This document shows, in pieces, positions 52,238-62,720 of a stretch of DNA of 64,000 nucleotides. The notes beneath the pieces were generated by a model that was not told the DNA's origin, did not search any database, and saw only the letters and a list, made by a program, of their open reading frames with translations. Origin of the DNA: Hysterangium stoloniferum (lineage: Eukaryota; Basidiomycota; Agaricomycetes; Hysterangiales; Hysterangiaceae); assembly GCA_015178975.1 (NCBI GenBank), contig WHVD01000009.1, positions 744,001 to 808,000 on the forward strand, written 5' to 3'. The translations under genes were made by a program, and so were the position numbers. The stretch's first letter is position 1, and each line of letters begins with the position of its first letter.

Positions 52238-52644
52238 TGTCAGGGGACTCTCTGTCACAAACCCTAGGAAGCACCATTTTCTCATCTCATTGAAGTCCTT
52301 GAGTCCACAGTCCAACCCCTGCCTTTGTCACATTCCCTCTCCTTGTGGATATCAACCATTCTGGCTAATATGTAGAGTAGAGGACTAACTTCAGAAGTTC
52401 ATAGGAGTAATATTCCATTGTGGGAAGAACCTCTGTTCTGTAATAGGTAAAGTTATTTTTAGACTACTGGGTGCCTATGGGTCACACCTGGCAGGGGGAA
52501 TTCCTTAGACTGTTTCTCTTCAGATTCCCTCCTGCTAGGTGAGTTTGGTAGTTGTCTGTATGTATGTATTAGTTCTAATATATCTTTGGATTCCCTCCTG
52601 CTAGCCTAGTGTGAGTACCACAGGCTACAGGGGTTGCCCTTACA
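52238..52644. mobile_element. LTR-F solo LTR, TSD GTATT
   Basis: Runs from TGTCAGGGGACTCTC to GTTGCCCTTACA (407 bp), with GTATT at 52233-52237 and 52645-52649. It is nested in LTR-A, whose empty site reads GGGTATTCCGG. Confidence 0.92.
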
Positions 52645-52747
52645 GTATTCCAGTAAAACTGATAATTGGTGTGTGTAGGGTGCAGGTGCATATATAAGTT
52701 AGTGCCCAGAGTCTGGCAGGTTTTCTGGTCTTAACACTGTGACGAGA

Positions 52748-53116
52748 TGTTAAGTGCTGTGTCAGGAACCTATTCCAGAGCTATCAGGAAGTGACCAGGA
52801 ATTTGGAAACTTCCAAATAGGTTCAGGATGTTGGCTTCAGCCTATGTGCTGCACCTCTACACAAAAACTCAAAGTCCTTTATTTCAGAGATGGGAAAGTT
52901 ATGCCAGAGGATATGGATATTCAGAGTTCTGAAGAGTTCTGAATATCAAGTGTACAGAGAGAAGGAAGGAATAAGAAACTAAGTTGATATCAGATCTAAT
53001 GTAAAGTACAAATTCATGGAAACTGATATAAGTTTTTCAGTTATTGTACTACAAACTAAGATCACAATAAGACAGAAATGGAAGTATTCCGAAATGGGAA
53101 TACAATAAGTAAACGA
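52748..53116 (-). mobile_element. LTR-D, left part
   Basis: TGTTAAGTGCTGTGTCAGGAAC and downstream landmarks (GGCTTCAGCCTATGTGCTGC, ATCAAGTGTACAGAGAG, TATTCCGAAATGGGAATACAAT) match the reverse of the LTR-D at 1081. It ends at AAACGAG where unrelated TGTTATGACCTG sequence begins. Confidence 0.75.
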
Positions 53117-53293
53117 GTTGTTATGACCTGTGCTTGGAAGTCCACACAACCTCTGAACCACTGACATTGCCCCTCATTCTCAGACATCCATCAGATACTG
53201 GATTTCCTTTTGGGGCCATTTCCTTATGTCCCAATTAGTATGCCCTGTATGTCTGAATATGTTATACCTTTCATCCTAGTTTGTATTCTCTGA
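53117..53293. other. LTR-like start of unknown family
   Basis: TGTTATGACCTGTGCTTGG looks like an LTR 5' tip, but the next 170 bp match no other LTR in the window and no end is found before the MITE. Confidence 0.35.
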
Positions 53294-53919
53294 GGAGGAT
53301 AGTCACACTTCATTGAATATACAAAATTTTATGGAAAAGTCCTCATATTTTTTCAAGTGAGACTACAGTATTTCCTTTGGCTATGACTCTATGTTTTAGG
53401 AGTTTATATTCCATTACCCCAAAATTTCATCTTTAAAACTTGTATACTCCTTTAAAATATGCACAAATGTCATGGTTAACCAAAATTATTTGGGTTGTTA
53501 CCTAATCTTTGGGACAAAATGCATTCTCTAGTATCTCCATGACTTTTAAAATGTCCACAAATATTGTAGTTAACCAAAATTATTTGGGTTATGACTTAAT
53601 CTTTGGGATGAGATGTATTCTCTTGTATATTATGCAAACTTTCAAATGTAGTTTATATAATTTAAATTTATTTGGTTTAGAATGTTAACCAGAACTATCT
53701 GGCCAACCAATCCATGTTGTGGAATTTATCCCCAAAAGGATAATCTATATATGTTTGTTTGACTAACTTTTGTCAGATACAAGATAAATATTAATATTTC
53801 TTTATTCTCCAGAATGTCATCTGATAGACTGAATTTGCTTAAATATTAATTTTACAACAAACAATATAAATATATATACTTTAGTGGACAAATAACTTTT
53901 AAAGTTTTGGGTTATCCTC
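53294..53919. mobile_element. GGAGGAT MITE, copy 2
   Basis: Starts GGAGGATAGTCACACTTC and ends TTTTGGGTTATCCTC, about 626 bp, colinear with copy 1 but with differently expanded AATTATTTGGGTT repeats. Flanks TGA and TAC are not a duplication, so one side has been rearranged. Confidence 0.75.
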
Positions 53920-53921
53920 TA

Positions 53922-54158
53922 CAGACTAAGGAAAGTATTTTGAAATGGGAATACAATAAGCAAATGAGTGAATACTTGTCAATTGACAAGTTACCAAATG
54001 CAGAACAAGGATGAGATCTGGAAGTATGGGAACTATAAATGTTCTGTTGTTGGAAGTCAGGATCAGATGTTGAGATGGGAAGTCAGATCAGAGACTTGGG
54101 GCAGATGTCAGATGTTTCAGATAATATTGGATATTGAAGTAACCGGGAACGGGTTGTG
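53922..54158 (-). mobile_element. LTR-D, right part
   Basis: AAGGAAAGTATTTTGAAATGGGAATACAATAAGCAAATGAGTG through GATATTGAAGTAACCGGGAACGGGTTGTGGCA matches the reverse of LTR-D bases 1081-1290. It overlaps the left part at the TTTCGAAATGGGAATACAAT block, so the two halves come from different copies or a duplication. Confidence 0.65.
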
Positions 54159-55037
54159 GCAGGCTCAGGGCAGGCAGTATCCAAGATGGTGTTGGCGGCA
54201 GGGGGCAGGCTGGGGTGGGGTGATGGTGGATAGGTACAGGGAGTTGAGTATTGATACCAGTATGATCAAGTACAAGATATAAATGAGACATTGGACATAT
54301 TAGGTAGAATATACTTTTACTTGTATAAATCTTGAAAGCTGGCACAGCACTGGCTGGGGCAGGGTGACAAGGTGGGGAGAGGTGATGTGGGCATGATGAT
54401 GCAATATAATATGCTGAGCAAGAAAAGGGGAATCCAAGTCCAAGTCTAGCTGGAGAGGATAGCAATAGAAGTGGGGGGGGGGATAACCAAAGGGAGCCGG
54501 CCAGAGGAGATGATGAAGCATGGTCCCAGACCCAATGGGTGCTGGTACAACTGGCACATCATCAACATGTGTGGGTGATGTGAGCCACTATATGATGTGT
54601 GGTGCAAGTCATATGCCTCCCCCCATGCATGTGAGAAATAGCCTGGCCCTGCCCCCACTCACATTCCCTGCACCACTGCTGTTGCTCCTACTCCCACCAT
54701 TCCCCACGGCACCACTGCCAACCCAGGTGGGAAGCACCCAAAGCCTGTGCTTGAGCCACTCTTATTGGACCAGTTCTGTGCATGGTGTGGGGGTGCACAC
54801 TGCCATGTGTGATCAGGTGCAGTGGCATGGGGCACAGCATGCCACACTGTGTGCTGAGGCACAGTGTGTCGTAGGGCCCATGCCCATACCCATGTCCCTG
54901 TCCATGGCTGTGTGGGCTGTGTCCATGGGGCCTGTGGCCACTGTGCATATGCCCCAGCTTGGGGAAGGCAGGGTGCACATGTCATGGTGGGGGGGAAGTG
55001 GTTGTTGGGGTCCACATAGATGGAGGGTCTGTTCAGT
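54159..55037. other. Low-complexity GT/CA-rich stretch, doubtful frames
   Basis: Long open frames occur on both strands (for example 54520 onward on plus and down to 54659 on minus), but they are Trp, Pro, His and Cys-rich and overlap, as in repetitive GC-skewed DNA. A G tract lies at 54473-54482. I cannot support a gene. Confidence 0.4.
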
Positions 55038-55305
55038 GCAGGCACAGCATCAATGTAGGGCACAGCATCAATGTAGGGCACAGCATCAATGTAGGGCACA
55101 GCATCAATGTAGGGCACAGCATCAATGTAGGGCACAGCATCAATGTAGGGCACAGCATCAATGTAGGGCACAGCATCAATGTAGGGCACAGCATCAATGT
55201 AGGGCACAGCATCAATGTAGGGCACAGCATCAATGTAGGGCACAGCATCAATGTAGGGCACAGCATCAATGTAGGGCACAGCATCAATGTAGGGCACAGC
55301 ATCAA
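55038..55305. repeat. 18-bp minisatellite, about 15 identical units
   Basis: The unit GGCACAGCATCAATGTAG is repeated about 14.9 times with no visible difference until the last unit. Its length keeps two plus frames and two minus frames open (for example RAQHQC and PYIDAV repeats), which explains the long but meaningless frames there. Confidence 0.96.
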
Positions 55306-55571
55306 TTGCAGAGATGCTGCCATACTCATTGGTGGGAAAGTCGTGCAGTGATTGGGAGCATTGGGAGCATTGGGATGTTTTTCTGCCTTGGGCACTTCAA
55401 TGACAGAAGCTGATGTTGTGGGTTGAGCTGGGTTTTTGTGTCCTGCTATCAGCACCCCCAACCACAGTGTCACTGTGTCACTGCCCACAGTGCCATAACA
55501 CTTGGTTCACTATGGTTTTCCCTTTTCATCTTCCTATCCTGTCTCTGTCCCAATGCTCTCCTGTCACCCAT
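55306..55571. other. Flank between minisatellite and LTR-A
   Basis: A minus-strand frame (VLIAGHKNPAQPTTSASVIEVPKAEKH) leads into the minisatellite from 55488 and could be a degraded coding end. No domain was recognised. Confidence 0.25.
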
Positions 55572-56348
55572 TGTTACGACTGGAATTCCCACCAGACTCC
55601 AGGCACTAACTTATACACACCCACACCCTCACCAATTATCAGTTTACCACCTGTCCATGTTTGACCTCTGTTACTTCATGTATCAGTCACTGGAATACCC
55701 GCCAGACTCCATTCCTGTCTATCTCTGACCCTGTCCCACACATCAGTCACCGGACCCCCCACTCAGAAAACCCGTCAGCCCTCTAACTGAGCCCCATTCC
55801 CATTATAGTCAAATGACCTGTCACGATTCAGACTCTGCTCCCGCCCCATTCCTGTTATGGTTTTATGACCTGTCACGATTTGGAATCTGCTCCACTCTGT
55901 TCCATTCCTAACACCAAGTTTGGTGTTTATTTATCTCGTTTTATGTTTGCTAGTTTAATTTTCATTATTACTGGATTTGGTATGTTATTAATTCCACAGT
56001 CTATATAGTCTGGCAGATGTTGTACATACAATCCAGTCAGAAAATCAGCTTAGATTCACCCCAGTAATCTTAGTATATTTTCCACTCTAAATTCCTCTTT
56101 GAAACACACTGCTCTTACTCGTCGGAGCCCATGGGCTCTGACCTATCTATCACTCAACCTCTGACTTATCTATCTCGACTCCCCAACCTCTCGACCCATG
56201 AACCCCACCTGGACTCCCCAGGATTCCTGTCCACCCATTTGAAATTGGACAAGATGATCTTGTGAGGGTGCAGCCTATAAGCTGAAGCCAAGTCCTACTG
56301 AATTTCCCATGGGTTTCTCCAGAAACCCACCATGTATGCACCTTAACA
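55572..56348 (+). mobile_element. LTR-A solo LTR, TSD CYCAT
   Basis: Runs from TGTTACGACTGG to GCACCTTAACA (777 bp). Flanks CCCAT (55567-55571) and CTCAT (56349-56353) differ by one C-to-T change. Sense orientation is plus, as in the Ty3 element. Confidence 0.9.
56264..56295 (+). promoter_or_regulatory. Shared LTR core motif with TATA-like box
   Basis: GAGGGTGCAGCCTATAAGCTG followed by AAGCCAAGTCC recurs in LTR-A, B, D and G copies 55-100 bp before the LTR 3' end (for example 4855-4888, 1526-1552 and 58443-58475 on plus; 2111-2140, 8490-8520 and 47730-47762 on minus). TATAAG or CATAAG sits in the centre. A core promoter is the likeliest role, by position. Confidence 0.55.
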
Positions 56349-56400
56349 CTCATCCTACATGTAAATGTTATTTGCCACCTCATACCCTTTAAAATACTTT

Positions 56401-56886
56401 TGTTACATCATATTTAGTTCCAGTTTGATCCATACTCCTTCACATGCTTCCCTTGACCCATCACTACTTCCCACTTCCTTCATTGGACCTCCACTCATCC
56501 ATTACACCTTTGTATAAAGTTCCTACCATGTATGCTACTACTCTTCAGTTCTAATATCAACTTAGATTACCCCTGTTGAGTCTTCAGCCACCCTACTCCC
56601 TTTCTAATACCCTTGAAGGCATTGCCAGCCAGCCACAACCTTACCCTACAACTCTTAGAATTTTGGCCCTCCAGTTGAGTGAGCTAAGTGTTGTCTTGAG
56701 TTCTTATCATACTATCTGCTCTGTCTGAAATACCAGAGCACCTTAACAGTTCATATGAGGGTGCAACACATAAGCTGAAGCCAAGCTCCACCCATTTTAT
56801 AGAGTTGGACCCCCTGACTAGTACAATCTCTATTGTTGGCCCTCTGACATAGAGCCCCCATTTTCCCCCTTGCTTAGATCTTAACA
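56401..56886 (+). mobile_element. Possible LTR of the A/B/D group, weak ends
   Basis: TGTTACATC at 56401 and CTTAACA at 56880-56886 bracket a region with the shared core (GAGGGTGCAACACATAAGCTG at 56756-56776). The flanks ACTTT and CCATG do not match. It may be an old, otherwise unrepresented family. Confidence 0.45.
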
Positions 56887-57369
56887 CCATGCCCTCTTGC
56901 ATCACTAGTGGTCTTCCTCCTCACAGCCAGTGCAGCCTTACAATCCTCCTCCTCCTACTTTTTCTTTTCAGTGGCCTGCCTTTCAATCCATTGACACTAT
57001 ATATTTGACAAACATTCAACTTACATTCAACTTGTCTCATTTTGACATCATATGTGATTTCTTTCATAGGTCATAGTTTAATCATAGTTTAATGAAGAAA
57101 GGCATAAAAGGGCAATGAGAAGAGTGAAGGACCTCAGTCAGAAAATCTCTCCATTGTATATAGTTATCTGTATTATTAGTCTACCTCTTGATCTTGTCTT
57201 ACATGATCATCAAAACTCTTTGATATTATCATCTGTGAGTCTTTGTGACTGGTATTAGCCTCTCACTTCATTGACAGGGTGAATCTATACTTCATTGAAC
57301 AAGGCTTCTGTATTCAGTTTTGTAGAATATATTACAATTATTATTTGACTTAATTGAACGAAATTTGAT
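56887..57369. repeat. Unassigned DNA plus diverged repeat related to 12745-13019
   Basis: Bases 57090-57300 match 12745-12960 loosely. GACTGGTATTAGCCTCTCAC near 57249 resembles a primer-binding-site-like string of Copia elements, so this may be an LTR/leader junction. Nothing is recognised in 56887-57089. Confidence 0.3.
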
Positions 57370-57635
57370 TCGTGTCAAAATAACCTCATGGTATGGGGTT
57401 GTATGAGTTGGAATGGGGTGGGAAAGCTCATAGAAATACAGGGGAGGATGGATGCTGAACAATACTGTGAAATTTTGGAGCTGGGAGTAGTGAAAAGTTT
57501 TTTTTTTTTTTTTAAAGTTGGAAATGGAGGAGGCCAACCATTACTTTCAGCAGGACAATGATCCTAAACATACATCTCAGCAGGCAACAAAATGGTTTAA
57601 GGACAAGGAAATTCAAGTACTATCCTGGTAGCTTA
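57370..57635 (+). pseudogene. Tc1 transposase central fragment
   Basis: The frame reads LMVWGCMSWNGVGKLIEI and GRMDAEQYCEILELGVVKS. After a run of T (57499-57513) it continues LEMEEANHYFQQDNDPKHTSQQATKWF, ending at VLSW then TAG. Both flanks are unrelated sequence, so only the middle of the catalytic domain with the second Asp survives. It is most like the copy at 35745. Confidence 0.85.
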
Positions 57636-57663
57636 TGTAACACCATTACTCCAACAGGTCCTG

Positions 57664-57755
57664 ACCCGGAAATGTAGCATTCAGTCAGTCCCTTGCTGAA
57701 TTAAACCTAGGAACGGGGCATGTGCATCATGCCTGGGACATTGGCTGGAGCCAAG
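57664..57755. repeat. 95-bp dispersed repeat, copy 2
   Basis: Matches 26383-26471 with a few substitutions, in the same orientation, from CTGACCCGGAAATGTAGCATTCAG to CATTGGCTGGAGCC. Right and left flanks differ from copy 1. Confidence 0.7.
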
Positions 57756-57851
57756 CTGAGCAACTGCTTTCCCAGCCTTCATTTCAGCATAATCGTTCAG
57801 CAAGAAAGGAAAGGCATTGATTTAACTGCTAGGAGGTGAACAGGGAGGTGT

Positions 57852-58513
57852 TGTTACAACCTGTGTGCTCGGCATACCATCAGACCCAATCAGACCTCAC
57901 ACAAAACTCCAATTGCTTGCAAACTGTTGGTATCCCAACTAACCCCATTAAACACCTTCATTGTTCTCGATTGGTATTTCCATCTGCCCTTATCCTATAC
58001 AACCAGTTTATGCCTTTTCTGCCCCCATAGTGATCTACGTCCAGATTTATAATGTTCTGTCTATCGGTCTCCATTTTCACGTCACTCTATATGTAGTTCT
58101 GTCTTCTCCATTAGTACTTCTCTTTGTTCTGTTTTCATTTGGATAAGTGCCAGATTTCTGTATATATGCCACTCATGTATTGTAGTATTGGAACAATCAG
58201 AATATTGACTCAGAACACTTCTAAACAACTCTCATAGTCTCACTCTAAATATGTATCCTGCTCTCCACCTCTGCTTGTGCTTGCTCACCCTCAGTTTCCG
58301 ACTCTCAGTTTCTGACCCTTTGACCCAACCCTCAACTTATCCTTTGGCTTCCAATCGGTGACTTACAGTACCAAGAGGATTATTCAACAGGACTAGTTTT
58401 CCACCCACCCAAAATTTAAGGACACCTGATGGTAACTTGTGAGGGCACAGCATATAAGCTGAAGCCAAGTCCTTCCATTTGGTCCCCATCAGTCTACCGA
58501 CATCAGTCAGTTT
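57852..58513 (+). mobile_element. LTR-B, 3' tip missing
   Basis: Starts TGTTACAACCTGTG and matches the reverse of 8448-9172 through the core (GAGGGCACAGCATATAAGCTG) to GACATCAGTCAGTTTTCT. The last nine or so bases (TTAACA tip) are replaced by the 177-bp repeat at 58514. Confidence 0.82.
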
Positions 58514-58690
58514 TCTGAGGTTAATGCATTCCAGAACCAGTGTACACCTAAACTAGCATCCTACCTATCATGTCAGAAGGTGATTCACTAACTGACACAT
58601 TGATTGACAAACAAGTACTATTATTACAAGTCTATTACCTACTTGTAGATTGTGTATTACAATAAGCCAACTCATACTATTTTTAATATT
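58514..58690 (+). repeat. 177-bp direct repeat, copy 1, left of the P450 gene
   Basis: Begins TCTGAGGTTAATGCATTCCAG and ends ACTCATACTA.TTTTAATATT. It is nearly identical to 61857-62033. It has no coding frame and unknown origin. Confidence 0.92.
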
Positions 58691-59121
58691 TTCAGAGGTC
58701 ACCACAGCACAATCCACAGCGTCAGCATTGCATTGTGAATTGCTTCTGTATTGTGGATTCATTGGGCATAAGGACCCAGCATGGGGAGACGCAATTTCAA
58801 TTACAACAAATTAAGTACCCGAAGTGGTCCAAGTTAATATACTTATCATCTCCAAAACGAGCAGGGCAAAGAGGCACAGATAATAGGCGATCAGTCTCTT
58901 ATGAATGTGTAAGACTTCTGGATTACCAGAACTGCTATGTATGTGTATAGAATACGACAGGTCACTCATCGTGCGCCACGCAAATCGCACAATAAAATCA
59001 AGACACAGACATGAAACGACAAAACCGATAATGCTATAGAAGTCATATAGGATGTATAATTTAATGAAATGCAGCACTAGGTGATGACTTGCTTTGACGG
59101 GTGCTACCCCTGACGGTGGTT
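58691..59121. other. 3' flank of the P450 gene
   Basis: CpG rises again from about 58720, marking the end of the transposon nest. No gene was recognised. Confidence 0.4.
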
Positions 59122-61273
59122 TCACATCTCCTGATCGAGTAGTTTATCCAGTCGTGCCAGACGAGGTGTAATCTCGCACGTGAAATGCTCTGGATGGCTA
59201 GTATTTGTTGCCAATATGGCGTAAGTAACATTATGTAATTGGAAACGAAACTGACTCACGAGGCTAATCCTTGTGTAAAACTGTCGTCAGGCGGAATATA
59301 TCCATCAGTGGGCGTTATTGTGAAGGCATGTAGTATCGAGGCAATCATAATAAATAAGCTGTTCTCGGCTAGGTGGCGTCCTGGACAGACTCTGTCGATG
59401 GAGTGTGAGTTCCCAGGTACAAAAAACTGGCTTATCTAATGCTATTACCTTCTACCATATCCGAAAGCAGCGTTGGGTTCGATGACTCCTGGCTGCAGGA
59501 ATCGCTCGGGTTTAAATTTGTCGGTCTCTGGACCATATAGCGCCTCAGAGCGAAGGATTTCCCTGTTTACAACAGGCGTATTAGAAGATCTCTACAAATG
59601 AAGTTGGATACTGATGTCTTGCCATGAGTTCCCAAATAGCATGGTCCCCGCCGGAATGAAATAATTGCCAACAACATCGTCCTTTGTCACACAATGGGGA
59701 AATCCTGCAGGAATAGTGGCATGCCAACGAAGAACTTCTTTATATAAAGCACTAATATATGGGAGTTTGTCTACATCTTGAAACGTGGGGAGTTGGTCTG
59801 GTCCCAATACTTCATCAAGTTCTTGTTGAGCTTTTGCTTGCGCTTCGGGAGCCTTGAGCATGGCTACCAAGAAAATTTCCAATGCACAGAGTGTCTGTCG
59901 TAACGGGTCGGTTGTGCAGAGCACGTCTGGGTAGAGTTACTTTACCGTATCGGCACCACCAGCGTATACAATACCGGTAACATTCCTAATAACCTCCCCC
60001 TCGTCCAAAGGTACATCCGTCCTGGAATTCAGATCCTCGAACAAAGACGCCGCGAGTGAGGGTACTGTACTGCCTTTTTCCTTTATGAGGATATTAAACA
60101 GGTGATACTTATAAAAGAAGAAAAAAATAACACCCATATGTCCTTAGCCGCCTGGAAGGGAACATTGGCCATCTTCATTATCAGTTTTCGCCAAATCCTC
60201 GCCTTTCGCTTGAACCCGGCACCTGGCACCCATTCGGGAACATATTTAACTGAAATATATACAAGTCGAATTGCATAGAAGTTGAAAAGAGGAATGGACA
60301 AACGAATGGGAAAGATATCGACCAGAAAAGCTCCAGGCTTTGCCGCAGAAGTCGAAGTTGTCACAGCCTCAGTTATCAGAGTTATATAGGGATCGTTTTC
60401 GGGAAGGACTTGGATTCCATAAGCGATCTGTGAGTATGGAATTTCATTAACATGCGGGACAATCGAATATATTAATATATCATACCTCGAGCGTAATTGC
60501 CGCTGTTGAGTGTCGGAAATGTTCGGAAAATCGCTTTGGAGATGTCTTTAACTGCCCCAATAGATCCCTAAAGTTGTTTACGTGACAAATGGAGCCTCCT
60601 GTCAATACGTAACTTACGTACCGAGTACGCTTCACCTGAAAAGGTTGATATTGTTCCACCAAAGTGATGTTAAAGTTTTGATGAATGACCGCGCGATGTC
60701 GGCGCCACCACTCTCCGTAACGCATCAATGGCATTGCCCAATCAAATCCCATTCTGTTAAAAGGAGGTATACACTTTGGGGGAAGAAATGTGGTAATATC
60801 GGATGAGCTTACAAATCGCCTAACATGGGAAGATTGGGACGATCTGAATAGATCGAAGACCGTTTATCGAATAGTTCGTGTGCGAGCTCGTTGGAGTTGA
60901 TGAACATTATGGGCTTTCCGAGAAGATTTATATAGACAAGATCACCTGTGGAAGCCGAGGTTATATATATATATTTGTTTCACTTGCGTTAGATAGTCTG
61001 AAGCTTGGCTTGCCGTAAGTTTTGGCCCATTTGCTAAATGTCAACCAATCATGATGCCTGGGGTAGTCTGTGATATTGCCTAGTAGCCAGTGGCCTGGTG
61101 GTCCCGGTGGTAGCTGAAGTCCTACCAAATTACTGTTAGCTGCATATTTGGGGTTCTGAAGGAACAAAATGTTTCACACCTTTTGGAATTCGCCTTCGAC
61201 CAAAAATATAATAACCACCTGCGAATACTGCACCAACTAGTAAGAGAGAACGTAAGTTGAGACCAAACAGCAT
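59122..61273 (-). CDS. Cytochrome P450 monooxygenase, about 12 exons
   Basis: P450s insert one oxygen atom into hydrophobic substrates using NADPH-P450 reductase at the ER. The ATG at 61273 opens a hydrophobic anchor (LRSLLLVGAVFAGGYYIFG) and the basic RRRIPKG. The Pro-rich hinge LPPGPPGHWLLGN follows. Further motifs: C-helix WWRRHRA, I-helix AGGADT, K-helix KEVLRWH (ExxR), FKPERF, and heme loop FGYGRRVCPGR with the Cys ligand, whose codons are split by an intron. It ends TGA at 59122-59124. Introns are 40-70 bp. Two appear to use GC donors (near 61013 and 59627). All key residues are present and no stop breaks it. Substrate unknown; relatives are often labelled O-methylsterigmatocystin oxidoreductase by homology only. 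Confidence 0.92.
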
Positions 61274-61856
61274 TATGTTGTGCACGAGATTCGGAGTAAA
61301 GCACAGACGAGTAGAAGCAGAATATGTGATATCATCCAGTCCCATACATATACTGGATTGTGATTTAGAGTTAGAGTTTTGTTATCGGGGAAACTATGAC
61401 AGAAATACATGTCCCTCGATCGTAATCGACGCTAATGTGAGAAGCATGTGTTGTGGACCACTAAGCCAGTGTGGTTTAGTGGCGAGTATACACACCGGGA
61501 ATCTGCAAAATAACGTACACACGCGGGGCGCTCCCACAGTCGATATTCCCATAGAGTAACCCCCGCGTCGATTAGCGTGCGCAAGTGGCGGGAAAAGATA
61601 CTACAGTCAAAGACCTCTTACTGATAGCTTTCACATCAGTTATTACATAATGAGTATGAATTACCAAGAGCAGCCCATAAATCAGTTCAAAAACTTCAAA
61701 ATATATGTCAATTGCAATGTGATGTAACATGCTAATAGGATGGGTGTTCTCAAAACCCTTAATTCTTAGAATTGGTGATGGAAACACCCTTTTCCTAGGG
61801 GCGGTTCATCCATTTCTTCACTTTTCATATAAAGATGCTAATTGTGGACCATGCAT
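61274..61856. other. Intergenic, with a palindrome related to the 26838 element tips
   Basis: CCACTAAGCCAGTGTGGTTTAGTGG at 61458-61482 resembles the palindromic TIR of the element at 26838-27967. From about 61590 CpG drops and the DNA looks transposon-derived, but no borders are clear. Confidence 0.4.
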
Positions 61857-62033
61857 TCTGAGGTTAATGCATGCCAGAACCAGTGTACACCTAAACTAGC
61901 ACCAAACCTATCATGTCAGAAGGTGATTCATTAACTGACACATTGATTGACAAACAAGTACTATTATTACAAGTCTATTACCCACTTGTAGATTGTGTAT
62001 TACAATAAGTCAACTCATACTAGTTTTAATATT
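61857..62033 (+). repeat. 177-bp direct repeat, copy 2, right of the P450 gene
   Basis: Same orientation and nearly the same sequence as 58514-58690. The two copies enclose the complete P450 gene. Confidence 0.92.
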
Positions 62034-62720
62034 AATCTCCAGGCCCATGGTGTACCAGCTAAGTGGCAGATGATATACATTGAGGGATGAAACCCTTCCA
62101 ATTAGTTTTAGTTGTGCAAAGATTATTGAATAACTCAAGAACCACTGTAGCTACAGGCCTAACATTTGGTGGGTGGTTAGGTCTATATGACAAAGATAGA
62201 CTGAGCTAGAACAGAAGGCATGAAAGGCTGCTGTCTAATGCAGCCTTACATTGGCATCGGTCCAGATGTTGATAGGACCAAACTATATTCCTAGTGAACA
62301 GTGAGTATGATATACGATGATGACGGTAAGTAAAACGATTGTATCTAAAAGGTACTATGCACGTCTGTGATAATATAATTGGTATGTCGTAAGCCACCAG
62401 GCTTACAAGGCAGCAGATGCCCAAGACTCAGTCACTGCCTAGCGGGGCTGTAGGGAAACAACTTTATTTACCTAGAACAGGAGGCAGCAGATGCCCAAGA
62501 CTAATTTACAGTGACTCACAAAACTGTCCCAATTGTCTTGGAAACCGCCAGAGTACCTCTTACACACTGTCGACATAAAGTAGTACCGAAGAGTGACCAT
62601 ATGATGTCAAACACACAGAGGCATGTCATTGCAAGATTTTGATTGATGGAGGACTTTGATGATCATGAATTTATTTATGTGTGAATAGTCACAACAGTGC
62701 AATGGGACGATACATAGTAG
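62034..62720. other. Small transposon remnants between the P450 genes
   Basis: TACAGTGACTCACAAAACTGTCCCAATTG at 62510-62538 is a Tc1-like tip like that at 30998. GGCAGCAGATGCCCAAGACT is repeated at 62411 and 62485. CpG becomes normal after about 62550. No gene was recognised. Confidence 0.5.

Larger units (their letters stand above)
49869..52736 (-). mobile_element. LTR-A solo LTR carrying a Tc1 and an LTR-F
   Basis: It starts TGTTAAGAGTTG and ends GGTCTTAACA, flanked by CTGTA (49864-49868) and CTGTG (52737-52741), one transition apart. Removing the Tc1 (50458-52052) and LTR-F (52238-52644) with their TSDs leaves about 860 bp. The core motif is at about 49926-49960. Confidence 0.88.

Noticed and set aside
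54520-55413. Plus-strand 297-codon ORF and overlapping minus-strand 212-codon ORF
   Set aside because: Both are open because of the 18-bp minisatellite and GC-skewed low-complexity DNA. They overlap and resemble no family.
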